From Candidatus Thioglobus sp. (GTDB lineage: Bacteria; Pseudomonadota; Gammaproteobacteria; PS1; Pseudothioglobaceae), in contig NZ_JAQWSS010000115.1 in the NCBI RefSeq assembly GCF_029243085.1, positions 1-39,840 of the forward strand: a DNA stretch of 39,840 nucleotides, given 5' to 3'. Below the pieces are notes generated by a model that saw only the letters and a program-made list of their open reading frames with translations, had not been told where the DNA came from and did not search any database. This document shows, piece by piece, positions 8,633-17,284 of the stretch (its first letter is position 1; the number at the start of each line of letters is the position of its first letter). The translations under genes and the position numbers were made by a program.

Positions 8633-9102
8633 GCAAACTAACCCATATTAACGATAAAGGTGATGCACAAATGGTTGATGTATCTGACAAGGCTGTCACT
8701 ACTCGAATTGCTGTAGCTAAGTCAGTCGTACTCATGCAACCATCAACCTTGGAACTGATTACTTCTGGTCAGCATAAAAAAGGGGATGTGTTAGCTGTGG
8801 CCCGTATTGCAGGCATTCAAGCAGCCAAAAAATGCGCTGATCTTATCCCACTATGCCACCCCTTGATGTTAACCAAGGTCAGTGTGGAGTTGACCGCTAA
8901 CACTCAAGATTCAAGCATTGAAATTATTGCCACTACGAAACTAGATGGAAAAACTGGTGTAGAAATGGAGGCACTTACTGCTGCAAGTGTGGCCGCCCTT
9001 ACAGTTTATGATATGTGCAAAGCGGTAGATCGCGGCATGATAATTAATCAAACTCAATTGCTCGAAAAATCTGGCGGCAAATCGGGTGATTGGAGCGTCT
9101 AA
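8629..9102 (+). CDS. moaC: Cyclic pyranopterin monophosphate synthase MoaC
   Basis: The 157-residue protein shows the MoaC motifs [16 protein letters not shown] near the start, [19 protein letters not shown] in the middle and [25 protein letters not shown] toward the end. With MoaA it converts GTP to cPMP, the first step of molybdenum cofactor synthesis. Its ATG overlaps the moeA stop by four bases, so translation is probably coupled. Length equals the usual family length. The moaA ribosome site GGAG lies in its last codons. Confidence 0.96.
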   Translation: MSKLTHINDKGDAQMVDVSDKAVTTRIAVAKSVVLMQPSTLELITSGQHKKGDVLAVARIAGIQAAKKCADLIPLCHPLMLTKVSVELTANTQDSSIEIIATTKLDGKTGVEMEALTAASVAALTVYDMCKAVDRGMIINQTQLLEKSGGKSGDWSV

Positions 9103-9104
9103 AC

Positions 9105-10100
9105 ATGGATCAATTAATCGATCCTTTTAATCGAAAAATTACCTATCTTAGGGTGTCGGTTACGGATCATTGCAACTATCGCTGTCACTACTGTCGAGGC
9201 GAAGATCATCTAACAAACACTGCAAGAGATGATTTGTTATCCTATGAAGAACTTGCTAGAATTGTGCGGCTATTTTCTGAACTGGGTATTACCAAAGTTA
9301 GATTAACAGGTGGCGAGCCACTTTTACGCAAAGATATTCTCAAACTTGCAATCATGCTTGGTGAAATTCCTGGTATTGACGATATCCCGCTTTCAACTAA
9401 TGCCCATTTATTATCTCCAATGGCCGAACAATTACAAAAAGCTGGTATTAATCGAGTTAACATTTCTATTGACTCACTAAGCCAAGATCGATTTAAGCAA
9501 ATTACTCGTGGTGGCGATTTAGATAAAGTGATTCAAGGTATTGATGCAGCTATTGAATCAGGCATGCACCCTATTAAACTAAATATGGTGGTGATGCGTG
9601 GTGTGAATGATGATGAGATTGAAGCTATGATCAACTTTGCCATTGAGCGTAAGATAGATATTCGCTTCATTGAAACTATGCCAATTGGCACGGCAGGTAT
9701 TGACGCAGTCGATCATCACTATAGTGAGGCTGATATTTTAAAAAGAATACATACGCACTTGCCAAATCGCTTGGTTACCACTAAATCTAAACAAACTTCG
9801 GGACCTGCAAAATCTTACTTAATTAGCGATACGAACACCTCAGTTGGCACAATATCTGCCGTTTCAAATAATTTTTGCAGTAGTTGCAACCGAGTCAGAC
9901 TAACCGCAAAAGGACGATTAATACTTTGCTTAGGTCAAAAAAATTCCATCTCATTACGCGATTTATTAAGATTAGGTAAGAGTGATAAAGAAATAAAAAA
10001 TATGATTGTTGATGCTATTAACAGAAAACCTGAAAAACATGAATTCGATACTGATATTGATAATATTGATGGCGCGCAAATGGTGGAGATCGGCGGATGA
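9105..10100 (+). CDS. moaA: GTP 3',8-cyclase MoaA (radical SAM)
   Basis: The ORF track starts at a TTG (9090) inside moaC. I prefer the ATG at 9105, which has GGAG nine bases upstream and gives MDQLIDPFNRKITYLRVSVTD, aligning with known MoaA N-termini (331 residues). CNYRCHYC is the radical-SAM [4Fe-4S] site. The second cluster appears as FCSSCNRVRLTAKGRLILCLG. The protein ends in Gly-Gly, the conserved MoaA tail. It rearranges GTP into the precursor that MoaC turns into cPMP. The stop overlaps the moaD start (ATGA). Confidence 0.95.
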   Translation: MDQLIDPFNRKITYLRVSVTDHCNYRCHYCRGEDHLTNTARDDLLSYEELARIVRLFSELGITKVRLTGGEPLLRKDILKLAIMLGEIPGIDDIPLSTNAHLLSPMAEQLQKAGINRVNISIDSLSQDRFKQITRGGDLDKVIQGIDAAIESGMHPIKLNMVVMRGVNDDEIEAMINFAIERKIDIRFIETMPIGTAGIDAVDHHYSEADILKRIHTHLPNRLVTTKSKQTSGPAKSYLISDTNTSVGTISAVSNNFCSSCNRVRLTAKGRLILCLGQKNSISLRDLLRLGKSDKEIKNMIVDAINRKPEKHEFDTDIDNIDGAQMVEIGG

Positions 10101-10333
10101 AAATATTGTATTTTGCTTCACTTAGAGAAGTGCTTGGCATTAATAGCGAGGAAATCATAGTGTCTGAGAAAATGACGGTAAACTCCCTTAGAAAATTATT
10201 AATCAATAAATATGGAGACAATCAATTTCCTAACAATATTCTTTGTGCAGTGAATCATGAAATTGCCAATGACGCTACACAACTAAATGATAATGACGAG
10301 GTGGCGTTCTATCCACCTGTTACTGGAGGCTAG
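10097..10333 (+). CDS. moaD: Molybdopterin synthase sulfur carrier MoaD
   Basis: The 78-residue ubiquitin-like protein ends in PPVTGG. The terminal Gly-Gly is the site that is adenylylated and turned into a thiocarboxylate. It passes sulfur to MoaE during molybdopterin synthesis. The start overlaps the moaA stop by four bases, and mog follows after eight bases. The activating enzyme MoeB is not in the window. The length and the IKIL-like opening strand are typical of the family. Confidence 0.94.
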   Translation: MKILYFASLREVLGINSEEIIVSEKMTVNSLRKLLINKYGDNQFPNNILCAVNHEIANDATQLNDNDEVAFYPPVTGG

Positions 10334-10341
10334 AAAAATTT

Positions 10342-10869
10342 ATGAACAATACAAAAATTAAGGTTGGCTTTATCACTATCTCTGATCGTGCAGCTCGTGG
10401 AGAGTATGAAGATATTGGTGGACCTGCCATGCAAAAATGGATTAACAACGCCCTACTTTCACCTTACGAAATCGATAGTATTATCATTGAAGATGAACAA
10501 AGTCTGATTGAACAAACCATGAAAGATTTTGCTGATAATAAAAATTGTAATTTAATTCTAACCACTGGTGGCACAGGGCCAACAACTCGTGATGTCACGC
10601 CAGAAGCAACACATGCAGTATGTGAACGTATATTTGATGGATTTGCAGAACAAATGCGTAGCGTCTCATTGCGCACTGTCCCGACAGCGATTTTGTCTCG
10701 GCAAACAGCAGGTACAAGAGGTCACAGTCTAATTATCAATTTACCTGGAAAGCCTGACGCCATTGATGTATGCTTAAGTGCTGTATTTTTAGCAGTTCCA
10801 AAATGTTTAGAACTGCTAGATAACTCCAATATTCAAATTGATTTAGATTTTGTTGAGCAAGAATTCTGA
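10342..10869 (+). CDS. mog: Molybdopterin adenylyltransferase Mog/MogA
   Basis: The 175-residue protein carries GFITISDRAARGEYEDIGGPA near the start, LILTTGGTGPTTRDVTPEAT in the middle and INLPGKPDAI near the end, the MPT-binding loops of MogA. The pattern EQMRSVSL..VPTAILSRQTAG favours MogA over MoaB. It adenylylates molybdopterin ahead of MoeA-dependent molybdenum insertion. It is the last gene of the moeA-moaC-moaA-moaD-mog run and is convergent with cnoX, with only two bases between the stops and no visible terminator. It is somewhat shorter than the E. coli protein. Confidence 0.92.
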   Translation: MNNTKIKVGFITISDRAARGEYEDIGGPAMQKWINNALLSPYEIDSIIIEDEQSLIEQTMKDFADNKNCNLILTTGGTGPTTRDVTPEATHAVCERIFDGFAEQMRSVSLRTVPTAILSRQTAGTRGHSLIINLPGKPDAIDVCLSAVFLAVPKCLELLDNSNIQIDLDFVEQEF

Positions 10870-10871
10870 CT

Positions 10872-11750
10872 CTAGCCACTAACTAAATTAGCCAAACGAC
10901 GACGGTAGGTATTGCTTTCCTCTGGATTACTGTTGGCCAGCATATTACAAATCATGCCAATCATTTCCCGTGCCGCGCCATCTTTGAAGCTTGCATCTTT
11001 TTCTTGAATGAAAAACAACATTTCCATACCTTGTTCAATATCATATTCAGAAAACAAACAAACTGCCAAATCAAAACGAGCTTGATAATCATCGGGTGCC
11101 TGCTTGATTTGAGCTTGGAGCGATTCTCTTCCAGTAGTTTTTTTTGCCAACCGTAAAAAATTTAACTGCGCAAATATTGACAAACCCATATCCAGCTTTT
11201 GAGCAGATTCAGGTAACTTATCAAACAAACTTTGAGCTTGATCAATTTCTTTCATATCTATAAAGATTTGAATCATATCCAATACAACACGAGCATTGCT
11301 AGGATCTGATGAAATTGCTTTAGTTAAGAGCATAATAGCTGATTGGGTGTCACCAGACATGTGCATTTCCCGAGCTTGCTCCCTTAATTCATCTGATTTT
11401 CTATAAACACCATAATGCTTAAGCAATACGCGTAACTCTTCAGATCTTAACTCGCCCTCTTCTCGTTGAACTTCAATACCATCTTTAAATACGAGTACTG
11501 TTGGGATGTTAACAATTGAAAACTTCTCCTTTAACTCTGGCTGCTCTTCAATGTCAATTTTTGCAAAAATAAAATCGCCTGGAAATTCTTTAGCTAAATC
11601 GGATAATGCGTATTCTGTCTTGATACAAGGCTCAGACCATACACCCATAAACTCTACTACAACAGGCAAATGTGTTGAATTGTGAATAATCAAATCTTCA
11701 AAATTATTTTGACTGACCTCAAAAATTAACGGCTTATCTTTTGTGCTCAA
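10872..11750 (-). CDS. cnoX: Thioredoxin-fold/TPR co-chaperone, CnoX (YbbN) type
   Basis: The 292-residue protein joins an N-terminal thioredoxin domain (about 5-115) to a helical TPR-like C-terminal region. The active-site position reads WSEPC in place of WCGPC, so the first Cys is missing and it cannot be a normal disulfide reductase. This is known for E. coli YbbN/CnoX, a holdase that passes substrates to GroEL/DnaK under oxidative stress. The start is TTG at 11750 with AAGGAAG upstream; the nearby ATG is out of frame and stops at once. It is divergent from a LysR gene. Confidence 0.85.
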   Translation of the reverse strand: MSTKDKPLIFEVSQNNFEDLIIHNSTHLPVVVEFMGVWSEPCIKTEYALSDLAKEFPGDFIFAKIDIEEQPELKEKFSIVNIPTVLVFKDGIEVQREEGELRSEELRVLLKHYGVYRKSDELREQAREMHMSGDTQSAIMLLTKAISSDPSNARVVLDMIQIFIDMKEIDQAQSLFDKLPESAQKLDMGLSIFAQLNFLRLAKKTTGRESLQAQIKQAPDDYQARFDLAVCLFSEYDIEQGMEMLFFIQEKDASFKDGAAREMIGMICNMLANSNPEESNTYRRRLANLVSG

Positions 11751-11852
11751 AACATCTTCCTTTTAATAGTTTAATAGTAATATATTGAAATCATACAATA
11801 CTCATTAAATAATGTGCAATAATATTTATTTACTAAATAATAAAAAAACTTT

Positions 11853-12728
11853 ATGATTAATTACACCTTGAAACAACTTTACAGTTTCGAAGCTGTGGTG
11901 CGTCTGAAGAGCTTTACAAAAGCAAGCAAGGAGCTGTTTATAACCCAGCCTGCTGTGTATATGCAAATTCAGCAATTAACTGAAAACATAGGATCTGATC
12001 TTCTTAAAACCCATGGAAAAACAGTAACACCGACATATATAGGAAAATTGTTGTACAAAACCTGTTTAGAGGTAATCTCATTACTTGAGCAATCAAGGGT
12101 CGATATTAATCAAACCCTTGATCCCGATGCTGGACATCTTCAAATTGCGGTAGCAACCACTACTAACTCTTTTGTCTCAAGAGCATTAGCGCAATTCAAA
12201 TCAAAATATCCAAAAATGACATTTCATCTAGAGGTAACCAACCGAGAATTGTTACTGGAAAAATTAAGCAATAATGATACTGATTTAGTAATCATGGGGG
12301 AGCCACCGAATGATATGAATCTAGACATACAGCCTTTTATGGAAAATCCTCTTATTGTTATTGCACATCCTGAAAACCCGCTACTTCATCAAAACAACAC
12401 GATTGAAGACTTAGAAAATGAAACACTAATTACTCGTGAACAAGGGTCTGGAACTCGACACACTATTGAAAGAGTAACAGGCATGGTCTTTGATTCAGAA
12501 ATTCAGATTAATTCCAACGAAGCAATTATTGAGGCAGTGCAGGCTGGCCTTGGGATTGGTTTTGTATCAAAACATACGGTAGAGCTTGAACTTAATTATG
12601 GAATTATTAAACAATTAAAGATGGAGAAATTTCCGATAACTAGACATTGGCATGTAGTTCATAACAAAAAGAGTAAACTTTCTCCTATTGCGCAACGTTT
12701 CAAGAAGTTCATCATTGAACATTGTTAG
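11853..12728 (+). CDS. LysR-family regulator, CbbR-like
   Basis: The 291-residue protein has an N-terminal winged helix (about 5-65: LKQLYSFEAVVRLKSFTKASKELFITQPAV) and a C-terminal substrate-sensing domain with SNEAIIEAVQAGLGIGFVS. The DNA-binding helix pattern (TQPAVxMQIQQL) is closest in my memory to CbbR, the activator of Calvin-cycle RuBisCO genes, but no cbb gene is in the window. In position 3 of that motif, Tyr replaces the usual Ser (AVYMQI). Its stop overlaps the convergent TSUP gene by four bases. Targets are unknown; divergent cnoX is the simplest candidate. Confidence 0.85.
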   Translation: MINYTLKQLYSFEAVVRLKSFTKASKELFITQPAVYMQIQQLTENIGSDLLKTHGKTVTPTYIGKLLYKTCLEVISLLEQSRVDINQTLDPDAGHLQIAVATTTNSFVSRALAQFKSKYPKMTFHLEVTNRELLLEKLSNNDTDLVIMGEPPNDMNLDIQPFMENPLIVIAHPENPLLHQNNTIEDLENETLITREQGSGTRHTIERVTGMVFDSEIQINSNEAIIEAVQAGLGIGFVSKHTVELELNYGIIKQLKMEKFPITRHWHVVHNKKSKLSPIAQRFKKFIIEHC

Positions 12729-13483
12729 ATAAAAATTTTTTTTATTAGGAAAACAATTGCCACAATAATAACAACACCAAGTGTCTTTTCCATGGTTTTA
12801 TGACTAAATTTAAAAGATCCCATATAAGAGCCTAAAAAACCACCAACAATAACTGATAAGATTAATGGAACATATTCGAATAAATCTATTGAATTATATT
12901 GCAAACGAGAGATTAGGCCAGAAAAAGACACCATCCATACAAAAATAACACCGGCTGCTGCTGCTTCTTTTTGGGTGCCAAGATTAAGCAAAATAATCAA
13001 TGGTACTAAATAAACACCGCCACCAATGCCAACAATACCTGCGACCAAACCTAAAATTGACCCTGCTACAAGAGAAATAACAACTTTTTGCTGCTGGTTT
13101 AAATTTAATCTAAATCCAGTATCCTCCCAAAAATAAATTCTTAACGCAACTAATACCAATGAAGCTAACAAGATCCATAGAAAAATCTCTTTGGGAATAT
13201 AGAATGAACCACCTAAATAAGCAAAAGGTATGGCGGTAATCAAAAAAGGCAAAATAATATCAATTCTGCCATGCTTATTGCGCAAATAATTATAACTACC
13301 CAAAGTTGTTACAAATAAATTAAGCGATAATGAAACCATAGGAATGACCATGGTAGACATTCCCACAACAACCATGATTGCAGTATAAGATGAGCCACCA
13401 CCCAAGCCAACAGAAGAGTAAACAAATGCTACTATAAAGAACAATAGTGGCAATATAGTATCAATATAAGGAGTGAGATCCAT
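12725..13483 (-). CDS. TSUP (TauE/SafE) family membrane permease
   Basis: The 252-residue protein is almost wholly hydrophobic, with about seven or eight membrane segments. The family glycine motifs are visible: FVYSSVGLGGGSSYTA near the start and GLVAGIVGIGGGVYLVPL in the second half. TSUP proteins export or import small sulfur-containing anions such as sulfite, or organic acids. In a sulfur-oxidising host, sulfite export would be reasonable, but the substrate cannot be read from the sequence. It is convergent with the LysR gene and lies 35 bases after purU on the same strand. Confidence 0.85.
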   Translation of the reverse strand: MDLTPYIDTILPLLFFIVAFVYSSVGLGGGSSYTAIMVVVGMSTMVIPMVSLSLNLFVTTLGSYNYLRNKHGRIDIILPFLITAIPFAYLGGSFYIPKEIFLWILLASLVLVALRIYFWEDTGFRLNLNQQQKVVISLVAGSILGLVAGIVGIGGGVYLVPLIILLNLGTQKEAAAAGVIFVWMVSFSGLISRLQYNSIDLFEYVPLILSVIVGGFLGSYMGSFKFSHKTMEKTLGVVIIVAIVFLIKKIFI

Positions 13484-13518
13484 CTTAAATTACACTAATT
13501 CTTTATGCTTAAAATGGC

Positions 13519-14370
13519 TCAAGAAAAGACAATTGTTTTATTGTTACACACCAAAACTCGATCCTCTAAATGATATTGCAATCCTTTAGACAAAGTAATT
13601 TTTTCTACATCCTGACCCATTTTTTTCATATCATCAGCACTATCAGCATGATCAACACGTACAACATCCTGCTCAATAATCGGACCTTCATCAAGATCAG
13701 CTGTCACATAATGACAGGTTGCACCAATGAGTTTAACGCCGCGTTCAGCTGCACGCTTGTAAGGATTAGCGCCCACAAATGAAGGTAAGAATGAATGATG
13801 AATATTAATGATTTTTCCTTCAAATTTTTTGCACAAGTCTTGTGGAATAATTTGCATGTAGCGCGCCAATACCACCACATCTGGATTAAATTCAACCACC
13901 GCTTGTGTCATAGTCGCAATATCTTCTACTTTAGTATCTGCCTCAATACTCACTTGCTTAAAAGGCACATCATACCAACTAGCGATCTTTGACAATCGTT
14001 GATGGTTAGACAACACGCCAACGATTTCACCTTCGAGTTCGTTTTCATGTCCGCGATGTAATAAGTCAGCGACACAGTGCGAGCTTTTAGAGCCCATAAT
14101 CAGAACTCGTTTTAATTTAGAGGCGTCACTCAAACGCCAAGCCATATTATAAGTATTGGCAATGGTTTCAAAATCAGCTTGAAAATCCTCAATCGAACAT
14201 GACAAAGAGCTTGACTCAATTTCAATGCGCATAAAGAAACGTTTATTCAAATCATCAAGATGATGGTGCGCTTCTTTAATATTACCATCGTGTTCAAAAA
14301 TAAAGTGGCTTACTTGAGCAACCAAGCCATGTGCATCAGGACAAGAAATTAACAATCGGTAAACACTCAC
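13519..14370 (-). CDS. purU: Formyltetrahydrofolate deformylase PurU
   Basis: The 283-residue protein begins with an ACT domain (about 3-80: RLLISCPDAHGLVAQVSHFI), followed by a formyltransferase-like domain with INIHHSFLPSFVGANPYKRA and GATCHYVTADLDEGPIIEQD. The His and Asp in these two segments are the catalytic residues of the family. It hydrolyses 10-formyl-THF to formate and THF, balancing one-carbon pools. The start is a GTG that overlaps the argJ stop by four bases, so argJ and purU are co-transcribed. Length matches the E. coli enzyme. Confidence 0.94.
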   Translation of the reverse strand: MSVYRLLISCPDAHGLVAQVSHFIFEHDGNIKEAHHHLDDLNKRFFMRIEIESSSLSCSIEDFQADFETIANTYNMAWRLSDASKLKRVLIMGSKSSHCVADLLHRGHENELEGEIVGVLSNHQRLSKIASWYDVPFKQVSIEADTKVEDIATMTQAVVEFNPDVVVLARYMQIIPQDLCKKFEGKIINIHHSFLPSFVGANPYKRAAERGVKLIGATCHYVTADLDEGPIIEQDVVRVDHADSADDMKKMGQDVEKITLSKGLQYHLEDRVLVCNNKTIVFS

Positions 14371-15551
14371 GTGCGATACTCCGCATTAATCTTAACATAA
14401 TCATAAGAGAAGTCTGTGGTCCACACGCTTTCTTGCGTATCACCTGTACCAATCCCAATAGTAATCACAATTGTATCTTTTGCCATCTCGACGCTGCCTG
14501 CAGCTTCCGTATAGCTTTGATCTGGCTCACCTGATTGAACAACACTCACTTCGTTCAGATAAATATTAATGTCTTCAATATTTAGATTGTCAATATTCGC
14601 ACGACCAACCGCTGCCAAAATACGCCCCCAATTAGCGTCCGAAGCAAATAGCGCAGTCTTCACCAATGGTGAGTGTGCCACCGTATAAGCAACCTCTAAA
14701 CAATCTTGATTAATAACACCACCCTTCACGCAAACTTCAACAAACTTAGTGGCACCCTCACCGTCTTTAATAATCTGGTGTGCCAATGATTGAGTTACCT
14801 CGTCAAGTGCTTGCTGAAACTCATCAACACAATCGTGTATATCAACACCACTTGCGCCTGTTGCACTGAGTGTGCAAGCATCATTGGTTGAAGTGTCACC
14901 ATCAACTGTAATACGATTAAACGATTGATTAACCGAAGTTGTTAAGCATTGTTGTAATTTAGCTTGTGTGGATTTAACATCGGTAAAAACAAAGCTAAGC
15001 ATGGTTGCCATATCTGGGCGAATCATGCCTGAACCTTTAGCAATTCCGCTAATATTAATAGTTTTTCCGTTAACTTCAAAACTCTTAGAGCAGATCTTTT
15101 CCACTAAATCTGTGGTCAGAATACCTTTAGATACTTGTGCTAGATTAGCACTTGATAATTGAGCCGTTACCTGAGGAATGCCTGCTTTAAATTTTGACAA
15201 ATCCAACTGTTGCCCAATCACACCTGTTGAAAACGGCAATACCTGTTCAAAGTTAATACCGAGTTCACTGGCTAATAACTCGCATGTTTTAACGGTATTT
15301 TCCATGCCTTGTGAGCCAGTTCCGGCATTTGCATTTCCACTATTAATCAACAATGCTAGTGGTGATTTTTGTAAATGATTCTTTGCAACTAGAACTGGTG
15401 CGGCACAAAAAACATTCTGTGTAAAAACACCTGCTGTAGTAGTTCCGGGTGTTAATAAAACAACAGATAGGTCTAATGCGTTATTACTTTTAATATCGGC
15501 ATTAATTGCTGCAGATTTAACCCCTTTAATATCTAGTAAAGTATCATCCAT
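14367..15551 (-). CDS. argJ: Bifunctional ornithine acetyltransferase / N-acetylglutamate synthase ArgJ
   Basis: The 394-residue precursor cleaves itself before the Thr of RPDMATMLSF (Thr183), which becomes the nucleophile of the beta chain. Other family motifs are INSGNANAGTG (69-79) and RITVDGDTSTNDAC. It recycles the acetyl group from N-acetylornithine to glutamate in the cyclic arginine pathway. It lies upstream of purU with coupled translation, and 47 bases after the iron permease gene. There is no terminator between those two, so read-through is possible. Length is within the usual range. Confidence 0.95.
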   Translation of the reverse strand: MDDTLLDIKGVKSAAINADIKSNNALDLSVVLLTPGTTTAGVFTQNVFCAAPVLVAKNHLQKSPLALLINSGNANAGTGSQGMENTVKTCELLASELGINFEQVLPFSTGVIGQQLDLSKFKAGIPQVTAQLSSANLAQVSKGILTTDLVEKICSKSFEVNGKTINISGIAKGSGMIRPDMATMLSFVFTDVKSTQAKLQQCLTTSVNQSFNRITVDGDTSTNDACTLSATGASGVDIHDCVDEFQQALDEVTQSLAHQIIKDGEGATKFVEVCVKGGVINQDCLEVAYTVAHSPLVKTALFASDANWGRILAAVGRANIDNLNIEDINIYLNEVSVVQSGEPDQSYTEAAGSVEMAKDTIVITIGIGTGDTQESVWTTDFSYDYVKINAEYRT

Positions 15552-15598
15552 AATTTTAGTGGTTTCTTAATTATTAAAGATATTTTACTGACTTAAGA

Positions 15599-17200
15599 CT
15601 ATCTGGTTGATTTTTTATCCAAGTACTGAAAAACAACCATTAGCAGTGACCCAAACAACACCATGATTAATGCTGGAACAGCAGCACGCTCAAACAAACC
15701 TTCGGCACTTAATTCGTAAGTTTGAATGGCTAATGTATCCCAGCCAAAAGGTCTTAATAGATATGTTGCTGGTAACTCCTTCATAACATCTACTGCCACT
15801 AAAAGCCCACCCGCTAAAATACCTGGTGCCATCATGGGTAAATAAACCTTAGAAATTAGGCGTATTCTTGAAGCGCCCAATAAGCGTGCAGTTTGAGTAA
15901 ATACCGGTTTGATCTGTTGAGCGCTAGCTTCGATGGAACTGTACGCAATCGCCATAAAGCGTGATACGTAAGCAAACAATAGAAGGGTAATCGAACCATA
16001 GATAATATGATTAACACTCTCACCGCCAAAATAAATATTAATGATTGAAATTTGATTAATACCATAAAGCAGCCCAACAGCCATCACTGAACCGGGCAAA
16101 GCATAACCTAAGGTTGCTAAACGAGTGACACTTTTTAGCCAGATACTATCCTTTTTACATCTACTAGGCAGCGCCAATATGGTTGCCAAAATAACGGTAA
16201 TAAGCGCTGCTAAAATAGTCAAGGTTACAGTTGAGTTTATTAAATCAATATATTTAACACTCCATTCTTCAGCTATAGACTCCCAGCCCCACAATATCAA
16301 CTGCAACATTGGCATCGCAAAAGAAAGCATAAACACAGAAAATACAAATAAGCTGATGAACCATGCTGTTACACCTTTTGCATGGTATGGCTTCTTATTA
16401 GTAACATCAGCTGAATAATATTTAGCTTGTCCACGTGCCTTTTTTTCAAAATAAATTAAGAAAAATGCTACCAAAACCAAAAGTGAAGCCAATTGAGAAG
16501 CTACTTCAATAGACCTAAAATCTCCCCAAGCTGAATAAATAGCAGTTGTAAAAGTGTCATAGTTAAATAAACTTACCACACCAAAATCGGCCAATGTTTC
16601 CATTAATGTTACCAGTAGTCCAGCTGCCACCGCCGGACGGGCTAATGGCAATGACACTTGAAAAAAAGTGCGTAATGGACCTGCTCCTAATAGTCTACTC
16701 ACTTCTATCATATTAAGCTTTTGACGCTTAAACGAAGCCCTTGCCATCATATAAACATAAGGATAAAAAACCAAGACAAAAGTCAAAATAATAGCCCATG
16801 ATCCAGAGCGAACATCAAATCCAGGCAGACCTAACACCTCACGCATCCATACTTGTGCATAACCTGCATAATCAAACACACCTAAATACACAAAGGCCAG
16901 CACATAAGCAGGAATAGCAAACGGCAAAAACAACGCCCATTCAAGCCACTTTCTACCTGGAAATTCAACCATGACTACCAAATATGCTAAGACAGTGCCC
17001 AATAAAGTGACACCAATACCCACGCCTAATAACAATATCAGGGTGGATTGGACCAATTCCGATAAAAGATTCTCAGAAAAATGTACCCATAATTCATGTT
17101 CGGGCAACAACCATGAAAAAGCTACTACAAAGATTGGCATTGCCACTAGTAAAGCGACAACAGTGGTCAAAGTTTTTGATTTTATGCAGTTTTTTTCCAA
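15599..17200 (-). CDS. fbpB: Iron(III) ABC transporter permease, FbpB/FutB type
   Basis: The 533-residue protein has about 12 membrane segments in two homologous halves, each with a binding-protein-dependent permease loop (for example EVSRLLGAGPLRTFFQVSLPLARPA and QTARLLGASRIRLISKVYLPMMAPG). This fused two-half layout is typical of FbpB/ThiP-like permeases. With the adjacent FutA-like binding protein and ATPase, ferric iron import across the inner membrane is the likely role. The called start is TTG at 17200; AAAGG lies about 15 bases upstream, so the true start is uncertain. A terminator hairpin separates it from the binding-protein gene. Confidence 0.9.
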   Translation of the reverse strand: MEKNCIKSKTLTTVVALLVAMPIFVVAFSWLLPEHELWVHFSENLLSELVQSTLILLLGVGIGVTLLGTVLAYLVVMVEFPGRKWLEWALFLPFAIPAYVLAFVYLGVFDYAGYAQVWMREVLGLPGFDVRSGSWAIILTFVLVFYPYVYMMARASFKRQKLNMIEVSRLLGAGPLRTFFQVSLPLARPAVAAGLLVTLMETLADFGVVSLFNYDTFTTAIYSAWGDFRSIEVASQLASLLVLVAFFLIYFEKKARGQAKYYSADVTNKKPYHAKGVTAWFISLFVFSVFMLSFAMPMLQLILWGWESIAEEWSVKYIDLINSTVTLTILAALITVILATILALPSRCKKDSIWLKSVTRLATLGYALPGSVMAVGLLYGINQISIINIYFGGESVNHIIYGSITLLLFAYVSRFMAIAYSSIEASAQQIKPVFTQTARLLGASRIRLISKVYLPMMAPGILAGGLLVAVDVMKELPATYLLRPFGWDTLAIQTYELSAEGLFERAAVPALIMVLFGSLLMVVFQYLDKKSTR

Positions 17201-17234
17201 ATTATTAATCGTATACCTTTTTAATATTGTTTAT

Positions 17235-17262
17235 AAAAAACCCAAGGTTTTGACCTTGGGTT
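17235..17262 (-). terminator. Intrinsic terminator between fbpA and fbpB
   Basis: A ten-pair stem, AACCCAAGGT/ACCTTGGGTT, with a four-base loop is followed on the minus strand by a T-run of six, the first two being part of the stem. It sits 22 bases after the binding-protein stop and ahead of the permease gene. Partial termination here would give more binding protein than permease, a common pattern in ABC importers. Confidence 0.85.
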
Positions 17263-17284
17263 GTTTATATTGATATGCTCAAGC

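Noticed and set aside
16125-16418. 97-residue plus-strand ORF opposite fbpB
   Set aside because: Antisense to conserved permease helices, no support for expression.
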